DNA of 64,000 nucleotides from Malaciobacter molluscorum LMG 25693 (GTDB lineage Bacteria; Campylobacterota; Campylobacteria; Campylobacterales; Arcobacteraceae): NCBI RefSeq assembly GCF_003544935.1, contig NZ_CP032098.1, positions 1,178,001 to 1,242,000 of the forward strand, read 5' to 3'. Shown piece by piece: positions 47,137 to 55,364 of this stretch (position 1 is its first letter; each line of letters starts with the position of its first letter). The notes under the pieces were generated by a model. It saw only the letters and a program-made list of their open reading frames with translations, ran no database searches and was not told where the DNA came from. The position numbers and the translations under genes were made by a program.

Positions 47137-47462
47137 TGAGATATATACTTTTAATGATTGCTGTTTTATACTTTGTTTATAAAGGCATAGAGTTTTTATT
47201 ACCATCAAGTTGGTTAGAAACAAATCATGATTTACCACTTACTCTAACAATATTTATTTATATAATTTTTTTAGCATATTTTATTATTTGGAAACCAATA
47301 GTGAAAATTATTAAAGGTAATAGTGAAGTTGAGTTTGGAAAATATAAGGGTGAAAAGTGGGAAAATGTACCTGAAAATTATTTGAGATGGGTTATTGATA
47401 ATTTAGATGGAGCAGAAAAAGATGGTGCAATTAGAGAATTAGAAAAAAGAACATTAAAGTAG
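47136..47462 (+). CDS. Membrane protein with C-terminal DUF3820-type module
   Basis: A 108-residue protein with two N-terminal helices (ILLMIAVLYFVYKGIEFLL and LTLTIFIYIIFLAYFIIW) and a soluble tail VEFGKYKGEKWENVPENYLR that fits the FGKYKG..W..VP..YL.W pattern of DUF3820-like proteins. It is paralogous to both ends of the 388-aa protein downstream. Function is unknown. It is coupled to the repressor gene. Confidence 0.7.
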   Translation: MRYILLMIAVLYFVYKGIEFLLPSSWLETNHDLPLTLTIFIYIIFLAYFIIWKPIVKIIKGNSEVEFGKYKGEKWENVPENYLRWVIDNLDGAEKDGAIRELEKRTLK

Positions 47463-47466
47463 TCTA

Positions 47467-48150
47467 ATGAAATTACTTCTTCGCTTCCTTTTTGTTATAT
47501 TCTTATTGGTTTTATTTCTTTTTATTTATTTTTTTATTTCTCTTTATTTCTTTCTTTTTGGTTTAGGTTCTTTTTTTGTATTATTTATTACTATTTATTA
47601 TTTAAAAAAAAGGGGTTTTTCTCGAATAAAAATTTTTATTATTTGTGTCCCTATATTTTTTTTATATCTATGTTTAGCACTCTTTGTAACTTTTAGTATA
47701 GAAGCTTATACTCAAAAAGAGATTACAAAACAATCAGCAGGTGATTGCAGAATTTCAAATACAAAAATAGGATATCAAACCAATTTACCTCTATATTTAT
47801 ATGACCAAGGAGATGGAATTTATCATATTTTTGCATTGGGCGAAGATGGAAAAATAGTAGATAAATCAAATTTAAATTTAAATAAGCCAAATGATAATGG
47901 GGAAACACTGGCAGAATATGAAGAAAAACTACAAAAAAAAGGTAGAATACATAATCTAATAATGACAGCTCAATATAACAAAGATGGTTTTTTTCAAATT
48001 AAAGTAAATTCCTGGTATGACACTCAGACATATATTTATATTATAAATTTATTTTCTCAATATATTGTCTACAAATATATATTAGACTTACAAAATTATA
48101 ATATTAAATCAGATGTTCTTGAGAATAAGATAAGAGAAAATAGAGATTAA
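47467..48150 (+). CDS. Membrane protein with repressor-like C-terminal tail
   Basis: A 227-residue protein with three hydrophobic helices in the first 80 residues and a soluble part of unknown fold (residues 85-205). Its final residues, IKSDVLENKIRENRD, closely match the end of the XRE repressor (IKSDALENEIKENLKEK), also at DNA level, showing that a duplication placed this tail before a second DUF3820 gene. It starts four bases after the 108-aa gene. Confidence 0.6.
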   Translation: MKLLLRFLFVIFLLVLFLFIYFFISLYFFLFGLGSFFVLFITIYYLKKRGFSRIKIFIICVPIFFLYLCLALFVTFSIEAYTQKEITKQSAGDCRISNTKIGYQTNLPLYLYDQGDGIYHIFALGEDGKIVDKSNLNLNKPNDNGETLAEYEEKLQKKGRIHNLIMTAQYNKDGFFQIKVNSWYDTQTYIYIINLFSQYIVYKYILDLQNYNIKSDVLENKIRENRD

Positions 48151-48155
48151 TTCTT

Positions 48156-49322
48156 ATGTGGTTTATTGCATTTATTTTTTGGGGATTTATGCTTGCCAGT
48201 TGGATAAAGCCATATTTTCCAAAAGATTGGTTGATTCAATATCCTGATTTAGCTCATTATGTTTCTTTTATATCTATTTTTCTTATACTTTTTTATATCT
48301 ATTTTTTAAGACCTTTTTTGCGAGAAGTTAATGGAGAAAGAACAATAGATTTTGGTAAGTACAAAGGAAGAAAGTGGAAAGATATTCCTACAGAGTATTT
48401 ACAATGGGTATCTCAGACTTATAATGATTACTCTCAAGCAGGAGCATATAGAGAATTAAGAAGAAGAAAAAAGTTAAAGAAAAAAGAATTTAAGCATAAA
48501 TATCAAGGTACAATACTCGGAATAATTGAAACAAATAGAACTTGTTGGAAATGTAAAAAGACCACTACTATAATAGCTATAAAGTTTTATACAAAAATGA
48601 ATGAAGATGATATATATGATACTATGCCAAGTGTTGCACATTATATAAAATATTTACCAAATGATATACTAGAAAAAATTCAAACAGAATATCCTTTTTT
48701 TAAGTACAAATATAGCCATACTATTAATGAAGAATACATAGCAAATTGTTGTATTCATTGTGATAGTTTACAAGGTGATTGGGAATTACATGAAGAACCA
48801 CAGGGTAAATTCTTTAATTCACATAAAATGAAATGTAAAAAATATATTGTTAATAAAAATGATAGATTAGAATTTTCAAAAAGACCATTAAAACAAACTA
48901 TAAAATCTTCTTCAAAAAATAAAATTAAAGATGTAATATATAAAGAAGATGAAAATATCTCTACAGATGAAACTTTAAATGAAGAATTACAAAAAGCAAT
49001 TAAAAATTATGATGAAAATATAATATCTAATAATGCAGAACAAGAACATCTTAATAAAATTAAGCAAAGTGAAGATAGTGTTATTTTCTCAGAAGAGGGT
49101 GTTTATTATGATGGAGTATTTATTAGTAATCAAGAGTTAGAAAAACGAGCTCAAGAAGAGGATGAAATACAGGATGAAAATGATAACTTTATTCACTTTG
49201 GTAAATATAAAGGGAAAAAGTGGGAAAAAGTTCCGAGCTCTTATTTAAATTGGGTAGTTGATAATTTTGATGGGATAGATGAAAGATATTATGCATTAGA
49301 AGAGTTAAAAAGAAGAGTTTAG
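48156..49322 (+). CDS. Membrane protein with two DUF3820-type modules and a cysteine domain
   Basis: A 388-residue protein. Residues 1-52 hold two helices, 66-100 the first FGKYKGRKWKDIP module, and 128-134 the CWKCKK pair. Further on is CCIHCDSLQGDWELHEE near residue 195, a pattern like the cysteine domain of CoiA-like or DUF5710-like proteins. A charged linker leads to a second module, FGKYKGKKWEKVPSSYLNWV, at the C-terminus. The N-terminal half is paralogous to the 108-aa gene. The Cys pairs may bind zinc; a nucleic-acid or nuclease-linked role is possible but not shown. Confidence 0.65.
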   Translation: MWFIAFIFWGFMLASWIKPYFPKDWLIQYPDLAHYVSFISIFLILFYIYFLRPFLREVNGERTIDFGKYKGRKWKDIPTEYLQWVSQTYNDYSQAGAYRELRRRKKLKKKEFKHKYQGTILGIIETNRTCWKCKKTTTIIAIKFYTKMNEDDIYDTMPSVAHYIKYLPNDILEKIQTEYPFFKYKYSHTINEEYIANCCIHCDSLQGDWELHEEPQGKFFNSHKMKCKKYIVNKNDRLEFSKRPLKQTIKSSSKNKIKDVIYKEDENISTDETLNEELQKAIKNYDENIISNNAEQEHLNKIKQSEDSVIFSEEGVYYDGVFISNQELEKRAQEEDEIQDENDNFIHFGKYKGKKWEKVPSSYLNWVVDNFDGIDERYYALEELKRRV

Positions 49323-49383
49323 TGTTTTCTGTGACGTAAACTGTGACATTTTTAGAATAGTATAAAATAAAAAGAGGATAGAA

Positions 49384-50298
49384 ATGAAGACTTTTTTAGA
49401 ACCAATATTTTTAAATGAAAAAATGCTTTTAAATATTGCAGCATATTTATTTAAAGGAGTTTCTTTAAGTGAAGAAATTAATAACGAAAATACAAAAGTA
49501 AATAAAGCTAATGTTTCTTTAGGTCTTAAATTTTTACAAGATTTAATTAGTCCTTTATCTTTTAATACAGAACATGAAAATATAAATAAACAATATTCAA
49601 AAACAGCACGAATTTATACTCTTGGCGGACTACATATGAGTGTTATTGATCAACTTGAAAAAGAAGAATACTTGAAATATGATTTATTTGAATCTAATAA
49701 TTTTCCAGAAGCAAATTCTTTTGTTAAATTAAATGTTATTTTAAAGCCAGTTGATTATTATCAAATCATTGATGTTTTAAAACTTATAAAACCACTAATT
49801 ATTCAACTTATTGATGACTTTGGAACAAAAATAAATGCAAATCTTTTTAATAAGAATACAAAGAAAGAAATTCCTAAATATGATAAACTTGTTGAATCAA
49901 TAATAAATTCATTAGAAAATGATTATTTAAATTCAAAACAATTTGAAATGTTAATGATTGATCCAAGTAATAAAAACATTATAGGCGTAGTTGATATAGA
50001 CTTAACAGATATTAATCCTCAAGAGATTAAAGCTAAATTGAATGATGGCCAATTTTTTGTTATTGGGAAAATAAGTAGAATTGTTCGAGAAAATGAAAAG
50101 GTAAGTATGTTTCAAAGAACTTTATTATCTAAAATAGTTGAATTAATTGAAAATCTAGTTTCTTTAAATAATGATAGCATTCAAATGAATAATTACAAAA
50201 AATTTCTACAAGATATTCAACCTATTATTGAAAAGTTCATACAGTTAAATTTAAAAGGTCCAGCAATAAGAGTTATGGCAATGTCTATCAATATCTAA
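49384..50298 (+). CDS. Uncharacterised 304-aa cargo protein
   Basis: No family is recognised. It is cytoplasmic, with no signal or membrane helix. The first part (FLEPIFLNEKMLLNIAAYLFKGVSL) resembles the opening of large families of unknown defence-island proteins, and the C-terminal part has FFVIGKISRIVRENEKVSMF then a helical end. It lies 61 bp after the DUF3820 gene with its own AGGAT ribosome site, and before the dinJ-yafQ pair. It may be an element-borne accessory such as a defence or exclusion factor. Confidence 0.55.
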   Translation: MKTFLEPIFLNEKMLLNIAAYLFKGVSLSEEINNENTKVNKANVSLGLKFLQDLISPLSFNTEHENINKQYSKTARIYTLGGLHMSVIDQLEKEEYLKYDLFESNNFPEANSFVKLNVILKPVDYYQIIDVLKLIKPLIIQLIDDFGTKINANLFNKNTKKEIPKYDKLVESIINSLENDYLNSKQFEMLMIDPSNKNIIGVVDIDLTDINPQEIKAKLNDGQFFVIGKISRIVRENEKVSMFQRTLLSKIVELIENLVSLNNDSIQMNNYKKFLQDIQPIIEKFIQLNLKGPAIRVMAMSINI

Positions 50299-50418
50299 TA
50301 AAGCAAAGATATTATATAATTTTGTCACATATTAATTAACCTTTAACGGCAAATTAAAGGCAACAATTCGGGTTTTGTTGGGGTTAAATCCCTAGCAAGA
50401 ATTTTGTAATCAATTATT

Positions 50419-50688
50419 TTATCTAAAAAGTTGAGAATGTGTACCAATTCTAAGAAGTTGCAAAGTATATCCGGTATTTATATATATTACAATAAGATCT
50501 CCACTTATATGAAACTCTTTAGTATCTTTATATTCTCCTGTCAAAAAGTGATCTCTTGCTTGAGGAGGTAATTCTTTATTATTTTGAAGTAATGAAATAT
50601 ATTTAAATAACTTTGCACTATTTGTTGTATTTAGTTGAGCTTTTTTTAAATCTTTTGTAAATGTTTTATGAACTTCTATCTCAAGCAC
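50419..50688 (-). CDS. yafQ: YafQ-family mRNA interferase toxin
   Basis: An 89-residue RelE-superfamily toxin. It opens IEVHKTFTKDLKKA and contains LPPQARDHFLTGEYKDTKEFHI and LIVIYINTGYTLQLLRIGTHSQLF, the usual YafQ order, including the C-terminal His/Phe of its RNase site. It would cleave mRNA on the ribosome. It starts inside the antitoxin gene by eight bases. It probably stabilises the element after integration. Confidence 0.9.
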   Translation of the reverse strand: MLEIEVHKTFTKDLKKAQLNTTNSAKLFKYISLLQNNKELPPQARDHFLTGEYKDTKEFHISGDLIVIYINTGYTLQLLRIGTHSQLFR

Positions 50689-50947
50689 CTAAATCCTTTT
50701 TTAAATCATCCAAATCAATTTTAGACATATTTTTATTTGATCTAGCATCTTTTATAGCTTTTGCAGTTTCTTCATTTGGAATTTTTATTTCAAAAGGAAT
50801 TCCTCTTTCTAAAACTGATTGAGTTAAAAAAATATTAAAAGCTTCACTTAACCCTAATCCATATTGTTTAAATATTTCTTGAGCTTTCATTTTTGTATCT
50901 GCATCAAGATAAACATTAGTTCTTTTTTTATTTGATGTTGCAGTCAT
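50681..50947 (-). CDS. dinJ: DinJ/RelB-family antitoxin
   Basis: I use the ATG at 50945-50947, with AAGGAT upstream, in place of a frame start 30 bases further upstream, which would lie inside the promoter. This gives 88 residues: an N-terminal ribbon-helix-helix (RTNVYLDADTKMKAQEIF, LGLSEAFNIFLTQSVLE) and an acidic tail that binds the toxin. It should bind the palindrome at 50972-50986 and repress its own transcription. Confidence 0.9.
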   Translation of the reverse strand: MTATSNKKRTNVYLDADTKMKAQEIFKQYGLGLSEAFNIFLTQSVLERGIPFEIKIPNEETAKAIKDARSNKNMSKIDLDDLKKDLGA

Positions 50948-50965
50948 ATAAAATCCTTTTTGTTT

Positions 50966-50995
50966 ATTATAACACACATTGTGTGTCTAAGTCAA
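50966..50995 (-). promoter_or_regulatory. dinJ-yafQ promoter with overlapping palindromic operator
   Basis: Reading leftward, -35 TTGACT (50995-50990) and -10 TATAAT (50971-50966) are spaced by 18 bp. The spacer contains the perfect 15-bp palindrome ACACACATTGTGTGT (50972-50986). An operator inside the spacer fits autorepression by the DinJ-YafQ complex. Confidence 0.8.
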
Positions 50996-51005
50996 TAGTT
51001 GTAAA

Positions 51006-52094
51006 TTATTCTTTCAAATAATCAAATGCTTTTTTTAATCCAAGTGCTGCAACATTCTGTCTAACTTTAGCATATCTTTTTGTTGCTTTTTTAGTTGTTT
51101 GTCCTAGAACTGCGGCAGTTACTTCTTCTGTTTGGTTAGCTTCATTCAGTAGGGTATAACCAAGTAGATGTCTAAGTTCATGAATAGTCATATCCTTTTC
51201 TATTCCTGCAGTAAATTTTATTCTTTTCCAGGCATGTCTAATATTTTCTAATTTGCCCTTTGTTTTAGGTGACTTAAATACATAACCTTCTTTGTCTTCT
51301 ATATTTATTAAAATATCATATAATTCATCATTCATGAGATAAGTCATATTTTTTCTAGCTTTATTTTCTTCATATCTTATTGTATATTCTTTCTTCTCTA
51401 AGTCAATCATATCCCAAGTGATATTTAATACTTCTTCTTTTCTTCTTCCTTGTAAAAGAAAAGTAAATACACCTCTATAAAGTTCCTCATGATAATTAAG
51501 AATAGTATTAAAAAGTTTTTTTGATTCTTCTACTGTTAATGGATAAACTCTTTCATTATCAAATTTTGGCAGATCTATATTTTTAGCTGGGTTTTCATTT
51601 ATAAGTTTATATCTAATTGCATAATTAAAGAACGCAGATAAATCACTTACATAATTTAGTACAGATTTTGGAGCTTTTGTTTTTAAGCAGTTATTAGCAA
51701 ACTGTTGTATTTGATAGTTAGTAATCTTAGATATATTAAGATTATCAAATATAGGTTTATAATGAACATTATATGTACTAACTTTAGTTTCAATTGTTTT
51801 GTTACTACAATATTGGGAGTTCCTCAAATGAGTTATATATTCTTGCCATATATCTTTAAAGAAAAGCTTTTTCTTTGTACTTGAAGTACCTTTTAGTATC
51901 TTTTCTTTAAACTCTTCTTTTTTTAGAAAAGCTATCTTTTCATTTGTTCTATATTCATCATTTTCATAACCAACAATCTTTCTATACAACTTACCATTTA
52001 TTCTATATGTTCCAATATAGACTTTCCCTTTTATTTTATCTTTATAAAAACCAATACCTTTATATTTAGTACTTGTTAATTTTGGAATACCCAC
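51006..52094 (-). CDS. int: Tyrosine integrase
   Basis: A 362-residue integrase that recombines attP with the tRNA-Glu 3' end. The N-terminal domain (residues 1-60) is an arm-binding type with GIGFYKDKIKGKVYIGTYRI. The core-binding domain has KTIETKVSTYNVHYKPIF. The catalytic domain shows the first Arg in LQGRRKEEVL, HELRHLLGYTLL, then AAVLGQTTKKATKRYAKV with the tyrosine nucleophile; the usual His of the LGH box is Gln. The start is GTG with AGGAG five bases upstream. The 12-bp tandem repeats lie directly upstream, 11-34 bp from the start. Confidence 0.93.
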   Translation of the reverse strand: MGIPKLTSTKYKGIGFYKDKIKGKVYIGTYRINGKLYRKIVGYENDEYRTNEKIAFLKKEEFKEKILKGTSSTKKKLFFKDIWQEYITHLRNSQYCSNKTIETKVSTYNVHYKPIFDNLNISKITNYQIQQFANNCLKTKAPKSVLNYVSDLSAFFNYAIRYKLINENPAKNIDLPKFDNERVYPLTVEESKKLFNTILNYHEELYRGVFTFLLQGRRKEEVLNITWDMIDLEKKEYTIRYEENKARKNMTYLMNDELYDILINIEDKEGYVFKSPKTKGKLENIRHAWKRIKFTAGIEKDMTIHELRHLLGYTLLNEANQTEEVTAAVLGQTTKKATKRYAKVRQNVAALGLKKAFDYLKE

Positions 52095-52104
52095 AAAAAC
52101 TCCT

Positions 52105-52128
52105 AGGTGATACTTTAGGTGATACTTT
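52105..52128 (+). repeat. Tandem 12-bp repeat at the right element end
   Basis: Two copies of AGGTGATACTTT in tandem, identical to those at 24275-24298, overlap the int upstream region. They are candidate integrase or excisionase binding sites; binding here could also repress int. Confidence 0.75.
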
Positions 52129-52245
52129 TATATGTAAATATATGTAAATTAATACAATCTAATTATAGATAAATAAAGTTAAAATATGCTTATAATAGGC
52201 TATTTAGAGTATTTATAACTATTCTTGTAAATTATAGGCATATGT

Positions 52246-52302
52246 ATTTCCTCCAGATGACATAAGTTCAAATATTATCGGGGTCGCCAACCATTTTATG
52301 GT
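52246..52302 (+). repeat. attR core, displaced tRNA-Glu 3' fragment
   Basis: A 57-bp repeat of attL (24181-24237) with one difference, A at 52274 where attL has C at 24209. It carries only the 3' half of the tRNA, so it is not a functional tRNA gene. The change falls in the T-stem and would break one base pair, as expected in a copy free of selection. Confidence 0.93.
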
Positions 52303-52339
52303 GCTTTTACTGAAATTTTAAAAAGCTAAAAATTGCTTT

Positions 52340-52368
52340 GGGTGTCCTTTTGGGTGATACTTTTTTAA
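52340..52368 (+). repeat. Copy of the element left end outside attR
   Basis: GGGTGTCCTTTTGGGTGATACTTTTTTAA here corresponds to the tandem-repeat part of the left end at 24275-24303. The last 16 bases are identical and lie 51 bp from the att core in both places. The chromosome side of attR thus looks like the left end of a related element. Confidence 0.7.
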
Positions 52369-52506
52369 ATACTACATATATACTTTATCTACTACAATAT
52401 ATATAATCAAGATAATATTTATTTTAATTAATAATTTTACAATTAATATTAACTTGTTAGCAATATTTTTATACTATACTAGCAAAAAAATAATGTAAGG
52501 AAAAAG

Positions 52507-53355
52507 ATGAAAATAATTTTATCAATACTATTATTTATTACTATTTGTTTTTCAGATACTTTTGATGAAGCAATAATTGCTTATAAAAAAGGTGAATATA
52601 AAAAAACTGTAAGAATTTTTAAAAAATTAGCAATAAAGGGAAATGTTTCTGCTCAATATAATCTTGGAATTATTTATGAACAAGCTCAAGGAGTAAAACA
52701 AGACTATAAAGAGGCAATAAAATGGTATAAATTAGCAGTAAAACAAAAAGATTCTGCTGCTCAATATAATCTTGGAGTTCTTTATCAGGAGGGAAAAGGT
52801 GTAAAACAAGATTATAATGAAGCCTTAAGATTGTATAAATTAGCTGCAAAACAAGGAAGTATTAATGCCCAATATAATCTTGGAATTTTCTATCAGGAAG
52901 GGAAAGGTGTAAAACAAGATTATAAAGAAGCATTAAGATGGTATAAATTATCAGCAAATCAGGGAAATTCAGATGCCCAATATAATATTGGAATTCTCTA
53001 TCAAGAGGGGAAAGGTGTAAATCAAGATTACAAAGAGGCAATAAAATGGTTTACGCTAGCATCAAAACAAGGAAATCCTCTAGCTCAATTTAATCTTGCA
53101 GCTTTTTATGAAGAAGGGAAAGGAATAAAACAAGATTATAAAGAAGCAGTAAAATGGTATAAGTTAGCAGCAGAACAAGGAGATGCACAAGCACAATCTA
53201 ATCTTGGACTTCTTTTTTATTATGGAAGAGGAGTACAAAAGAATGATAAAAAAGTATATAAATATTGGTCAGCTGCTGCAAAACAAGGACTTAGTGAAGC
53301 ACAATCTAATCTAGACATTTTTTGTAATGAAACTCCTTGGATTTGTTTAGAATAA
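52507..53355 (+). CDS. Sel1-repeat (HcpA-like) exported protein
   Basis: A 282-residue protein with a short signal peptide (ILSILLFITICFSDTF) and seven consecutive Sel1-type TPR repeats of 36 residues, each near AQYNLGILYQEGKGVKQDYK. The last module (NKYW) ends in two cysteines (CNETPWIC). Sel1 proteins act as protein-binding scaffolds in the periplasm, and HcpA relatives are found in Helicobacter. TAAGGA lies upstream of the ATG. It is the first gene outside the element. Confidence 0.85.
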   Translation: MKIILSILLFITICFSDTFDEAIIAYKKGEYKKTVRIFKKLAIKGNVSAQYNLGIIYEQAQGVKQDYKEAIKWYKLAVKQKDSAAQYNLGVLYQEGKGVKQDYNEALRLYKLAAKQGSINAQYNLGIFYQEGKGVKQDYKEALRWYKLSANQGNSDAQYNIGILYQEGKGVNQDYKEAIKWFTLASKQGNPLAQFNLAAFYEEGKGIKQDYKEAVKWYKLAAEQGDAQAQSNLGLLFYYGRGVQKNDKKVYKYWSAAAKQGLSEAQSNLDIFCNETPWICLE

Positions 53356-53369
53356 ATAACTAATATTGA

Positions 53370-53396
53370 AATAGTACAGATAAAGTCTGTACTATT
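53370..53396. terminator. Bidirectional hairpin terminator
   Basis: AATAGTACAGA and its exact complement form an 11-bp stem with loop TAAAG between the convergent Sel1-repeat and chemoreceptor genes. Confidence 0.8.
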
Positions 53397-53412
53397 CTTG
53401 TATAATTTATTT

Positions 53413-54798
53413 TTAGTTTTTATTTTCAAACTCTTTTTCATTTACCTTTTCAACAATAGTATCTGCAATATCCAATGTCTTAATAGCTATATCATTTGTT
53501 TGAATTGATACTTCATTATTAGATTTAATTTGTTGTTCTAATATAGATATGGCTTTGTTGATTTCAATAATTTCTATTCTTTGGTCTTCTGAAATATTTG
53601 CAACATTATTTATGATTTTTATAGTTTTAGTAATATCTGTATTCAAATTTGAATATCCTTCTATCATATTATTTGCAATTATTTTACCTTCATTAGCTTT
53701 TTGAGTTGCCGATGCTACCAAGTTTTTAATTTTATTTGCTGCTTTTGTAGATTTATTTGCTAAATTTCTTACTTCTTGTGCAACAACTGCAAATCCTTTT
53801 CCAGCTTCTCCTGCTGTTGCTGCTTCGACAGCTGCATTAAGAGATAAAATATTTGTTTGAAATGCAATTTGATCAATTATAGATATTGATTCATTTATTG
53901 CTTTTATTTGAGTATTTATTTCATCCATTGCAATATTTGTGTCATTAGCTAATTTTTCTCCATCTTTTGATGATAAAACTACAGTATTGGCTAACCTTGA
54001 CATAGAAGTTGTTTGTTCTGATATTTCTGATACATTTATTGTAACTTTTTCTAAAACTGATGTTGTATTTTTTAAGCTATTAATTGATTCAATAGATGAT
54101 ATATTTAGTTTGTCAACATTTGTTAATAAAGCTTTTGATGATGTTTGTAAGTTTATACCAGTAGTTTTATTTTCTAACAACATTTGAGTTATTGCTTCTT
54201 TTAATTTATTTATTGCACTTACTAAAATACTCAATTCACTATTATTTGTTATTTTATTTAATATTAAATCATTTCTATAATCATAATTTATATATTTTTC
54301 TAATACTGTATTTATTATAGAATAATTAATTTTTGTATCTTTTATCATATCATTAACAGTTTTTTTTAATTCTTCAATAACTTTATTTGAAGTTTGAGAA
54401 GTGATGATCTCAGAATATGTTCCTTTTTTAACTTTTTGCATTACTTCTTTTGCTTCTTTTATCAATGTATGTTCTTTTGCTTCTTTTTCAAGTAAAAGTT
54501 TTTCTCTTTCTTCAATTATATTTTTTATTTCAGAATATTCGCTTGACATAACAGTATTTATCTTAAATGTTACATCCTTTTTATCCATGTTTTTTAGAAA
54601 TTTTATAAGTTCTTTTGATAAATTATTACCATTTTTTCTTTCATCTAATTCATGAAATATTAGTGCAATTGCAATTATGATTTGAATTATTAGAGCCAAA
54701 TATTCTTCTGTAAAAAATATTGCATTTATTGGTAATAAGATAATTCCTATTAGATGAATAAGTGTCATTCTAAAATATAATGATTTAAAATTAATCAT
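53413..54798 (-). CDS. Methyl-accepting chemotaxis protein without periplasmic sensor
   Basis: A 461-residue chemoreceptor. Two adjacent helices (residues 11-49) are joined by a very short loop, so there is no extracytoplasmic sensor domain and the signal is probably read from inside or from the membrane. A long helical linker leads to the signalling domain with [20 protein letters not shown] and [16 protein letters not shown]. The hairpin tip has [11 protein letters not shown] in place of the common AARAGEQGRGF. There is no CheB/CheR pentapeptide tail. Confidence 0.88.
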   Translation of the reverse strand: MINFKSLYFRMTLIHLIGIILLPINAIFFTEEYLALIIQIIIAIALIFHELDERKNGNNLSKELIKFLKNMDKKDVTFKINTVMSSEYSEIKNIIEEREKLLLEKEAKEHTLIKEAKEVMQKVKKGTYSEIITSQTSNKVIEELKKTVNDMIKDTKINYSIINTVLEKYINYDYRNDLILNKITNNSELSILVSAINKLKEAITQMLLENKTTGINLQTSSKALLTNVDKLNISSIESINSLKNTTSVLEKVTINVSEISEQTTSMSRLANTVVLSSKDGEKLANDTNIAMDEINTQIKAINESISIIDQIAFQTNILSLNAAVEAATAGEAGKGFAVVAQEVRNLANKSTKAANKIKNLVASATQKANEGKIIANNMIEGYSNLNTDITKTIKIINNVANISEDQRIEIIEINKAISILEQQIKSNNEVSIQTNDIAIKTLDIADTIVEKVNEKEFENKN

Positions 54799-54842
54799 AT
54801 ACTTTCCTTTTTAATATAGATTCTTCGTATTTTTATAATTTT

Positions 54843-55262
54843 TTAAACGTAATACATGCCTTGTGATAAAAAAACTATACAAATAACTAATAAAAAGGGT
54901 AACCTATGACTTTTAAATATAAAAGGTTCAATTCCAAAAAATACTTGAAATATACCTCTTATTCCTAACCAAAGTCCTAATATTGCTTTTATTGATAATA
55001 AAATCTGAAAATTTGAAAATCCATTTTCACTTATATCCCCAAAAGCATTTTGAAAAAGAAGTATTCCACTAATAACAGCTATAATTAAAGCTTTTGGAAC
55101 TAATATTCTAGTAAACTGCTTAAAATAAGACCTTACCTCCGCATATTTTTCTTTTGAAAGAGTTTTTTGCATTCTCATTAAAATAAGATTATCTGTAAAT
55201 AAAAAACCACCATAAATTAATACAGAAAAAATATGTAAAAGTTTTATAATTAAGTATGTCAA
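54843..55262 (-). CDS. Small CopD-like membrane protein
   Basis: A 139-residue protein with four hydrophobic helices. The opening YLIIKLLHIFSVLIYGGFLF, with a His in the first helix, resembles the DUF2269/CopD-like group of small haem- or metal-linked membrane proteins. Family placement is tentative. It is transcribed toward the chemoreceptor gene and has AAGGAAT upstream. Confidence 0.55.
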   Translation of the reverse strand: MTYLIIKLLHIFSVLIYGGFLFTDNLILMRMQKTLSKEKYAEVRSYFKQFTRILVPKALIIAVISGILLFQNAFGDISENGFSNFQILLSIKAILGLWLGIRGIFQVFFGIEPFIFKSHRLPFLLVICIVFLSQGMYYV

Positions 55263-55364
55263 ATGTATTCCTTTTTATTTTAGTGGAAGTATATTTATTT
55301 TGATATTTATTATCATTGATTGAAATCAATTATTTTATTTATCATATATTAATTTGAAATATAA

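Larger units (their letters stand above)
24181..52302. mobile_element. Integrated conjugative element (about 28.1 kb) in tRNA-Glu
   Basis: The boundaries are the two 57-bp att repeats. The element contains a tyrosine integrase at the right end, a relaxase, a MobC, a VirD4 coupling protein, a VirB2-VirB11 type IV secretion set, a Toprim protein, a ParF/ParG-like partition pair, a replication-like HTH protein, an excisionase-like HTH protein, an XRE repressor, a dinJ-yafQ pair and several unknown cargo genes. Lack of visible frameshifts in the transfer genes suggests it can still move. Presence of partition genes hints at a plasmid-like free form. VirB1 (lytic transglycosylase) is the one common T4SS gene I do not find. 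Confidence 0.92.
52095..52506. other. Right-end non-coding region
   Basis: These 412 bases hold the tandem repeats upstream of int, the attR core, a left-end-like block outside attR (52340-52368, with GGTGATACTTTTTTAA at 52353-52368), and about 140 bp of AT-rich sequence before the Sel1 gene. No gene is seen. ATAATGTAAGGAAAAAG just before 52507 provides the ribosome site of that gene. Confidence 0.6.

Noticed and set aside
50299-50418. Structured RNA or tmRNA fragment before yafQ
   Set aside because: GGGGTTAAATCCC resembles a T-arm but no other tRNA or tmRNA elements flank it. It is more likely a simple hairpin.
52246-52289. Second tRNA-Glu gene
   Set aside because: Only the 3' part from the anticodon loop onward is present, the 5' acceptor strand and D arm are missing, and the T-stem is damaged. 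It is an att scar.
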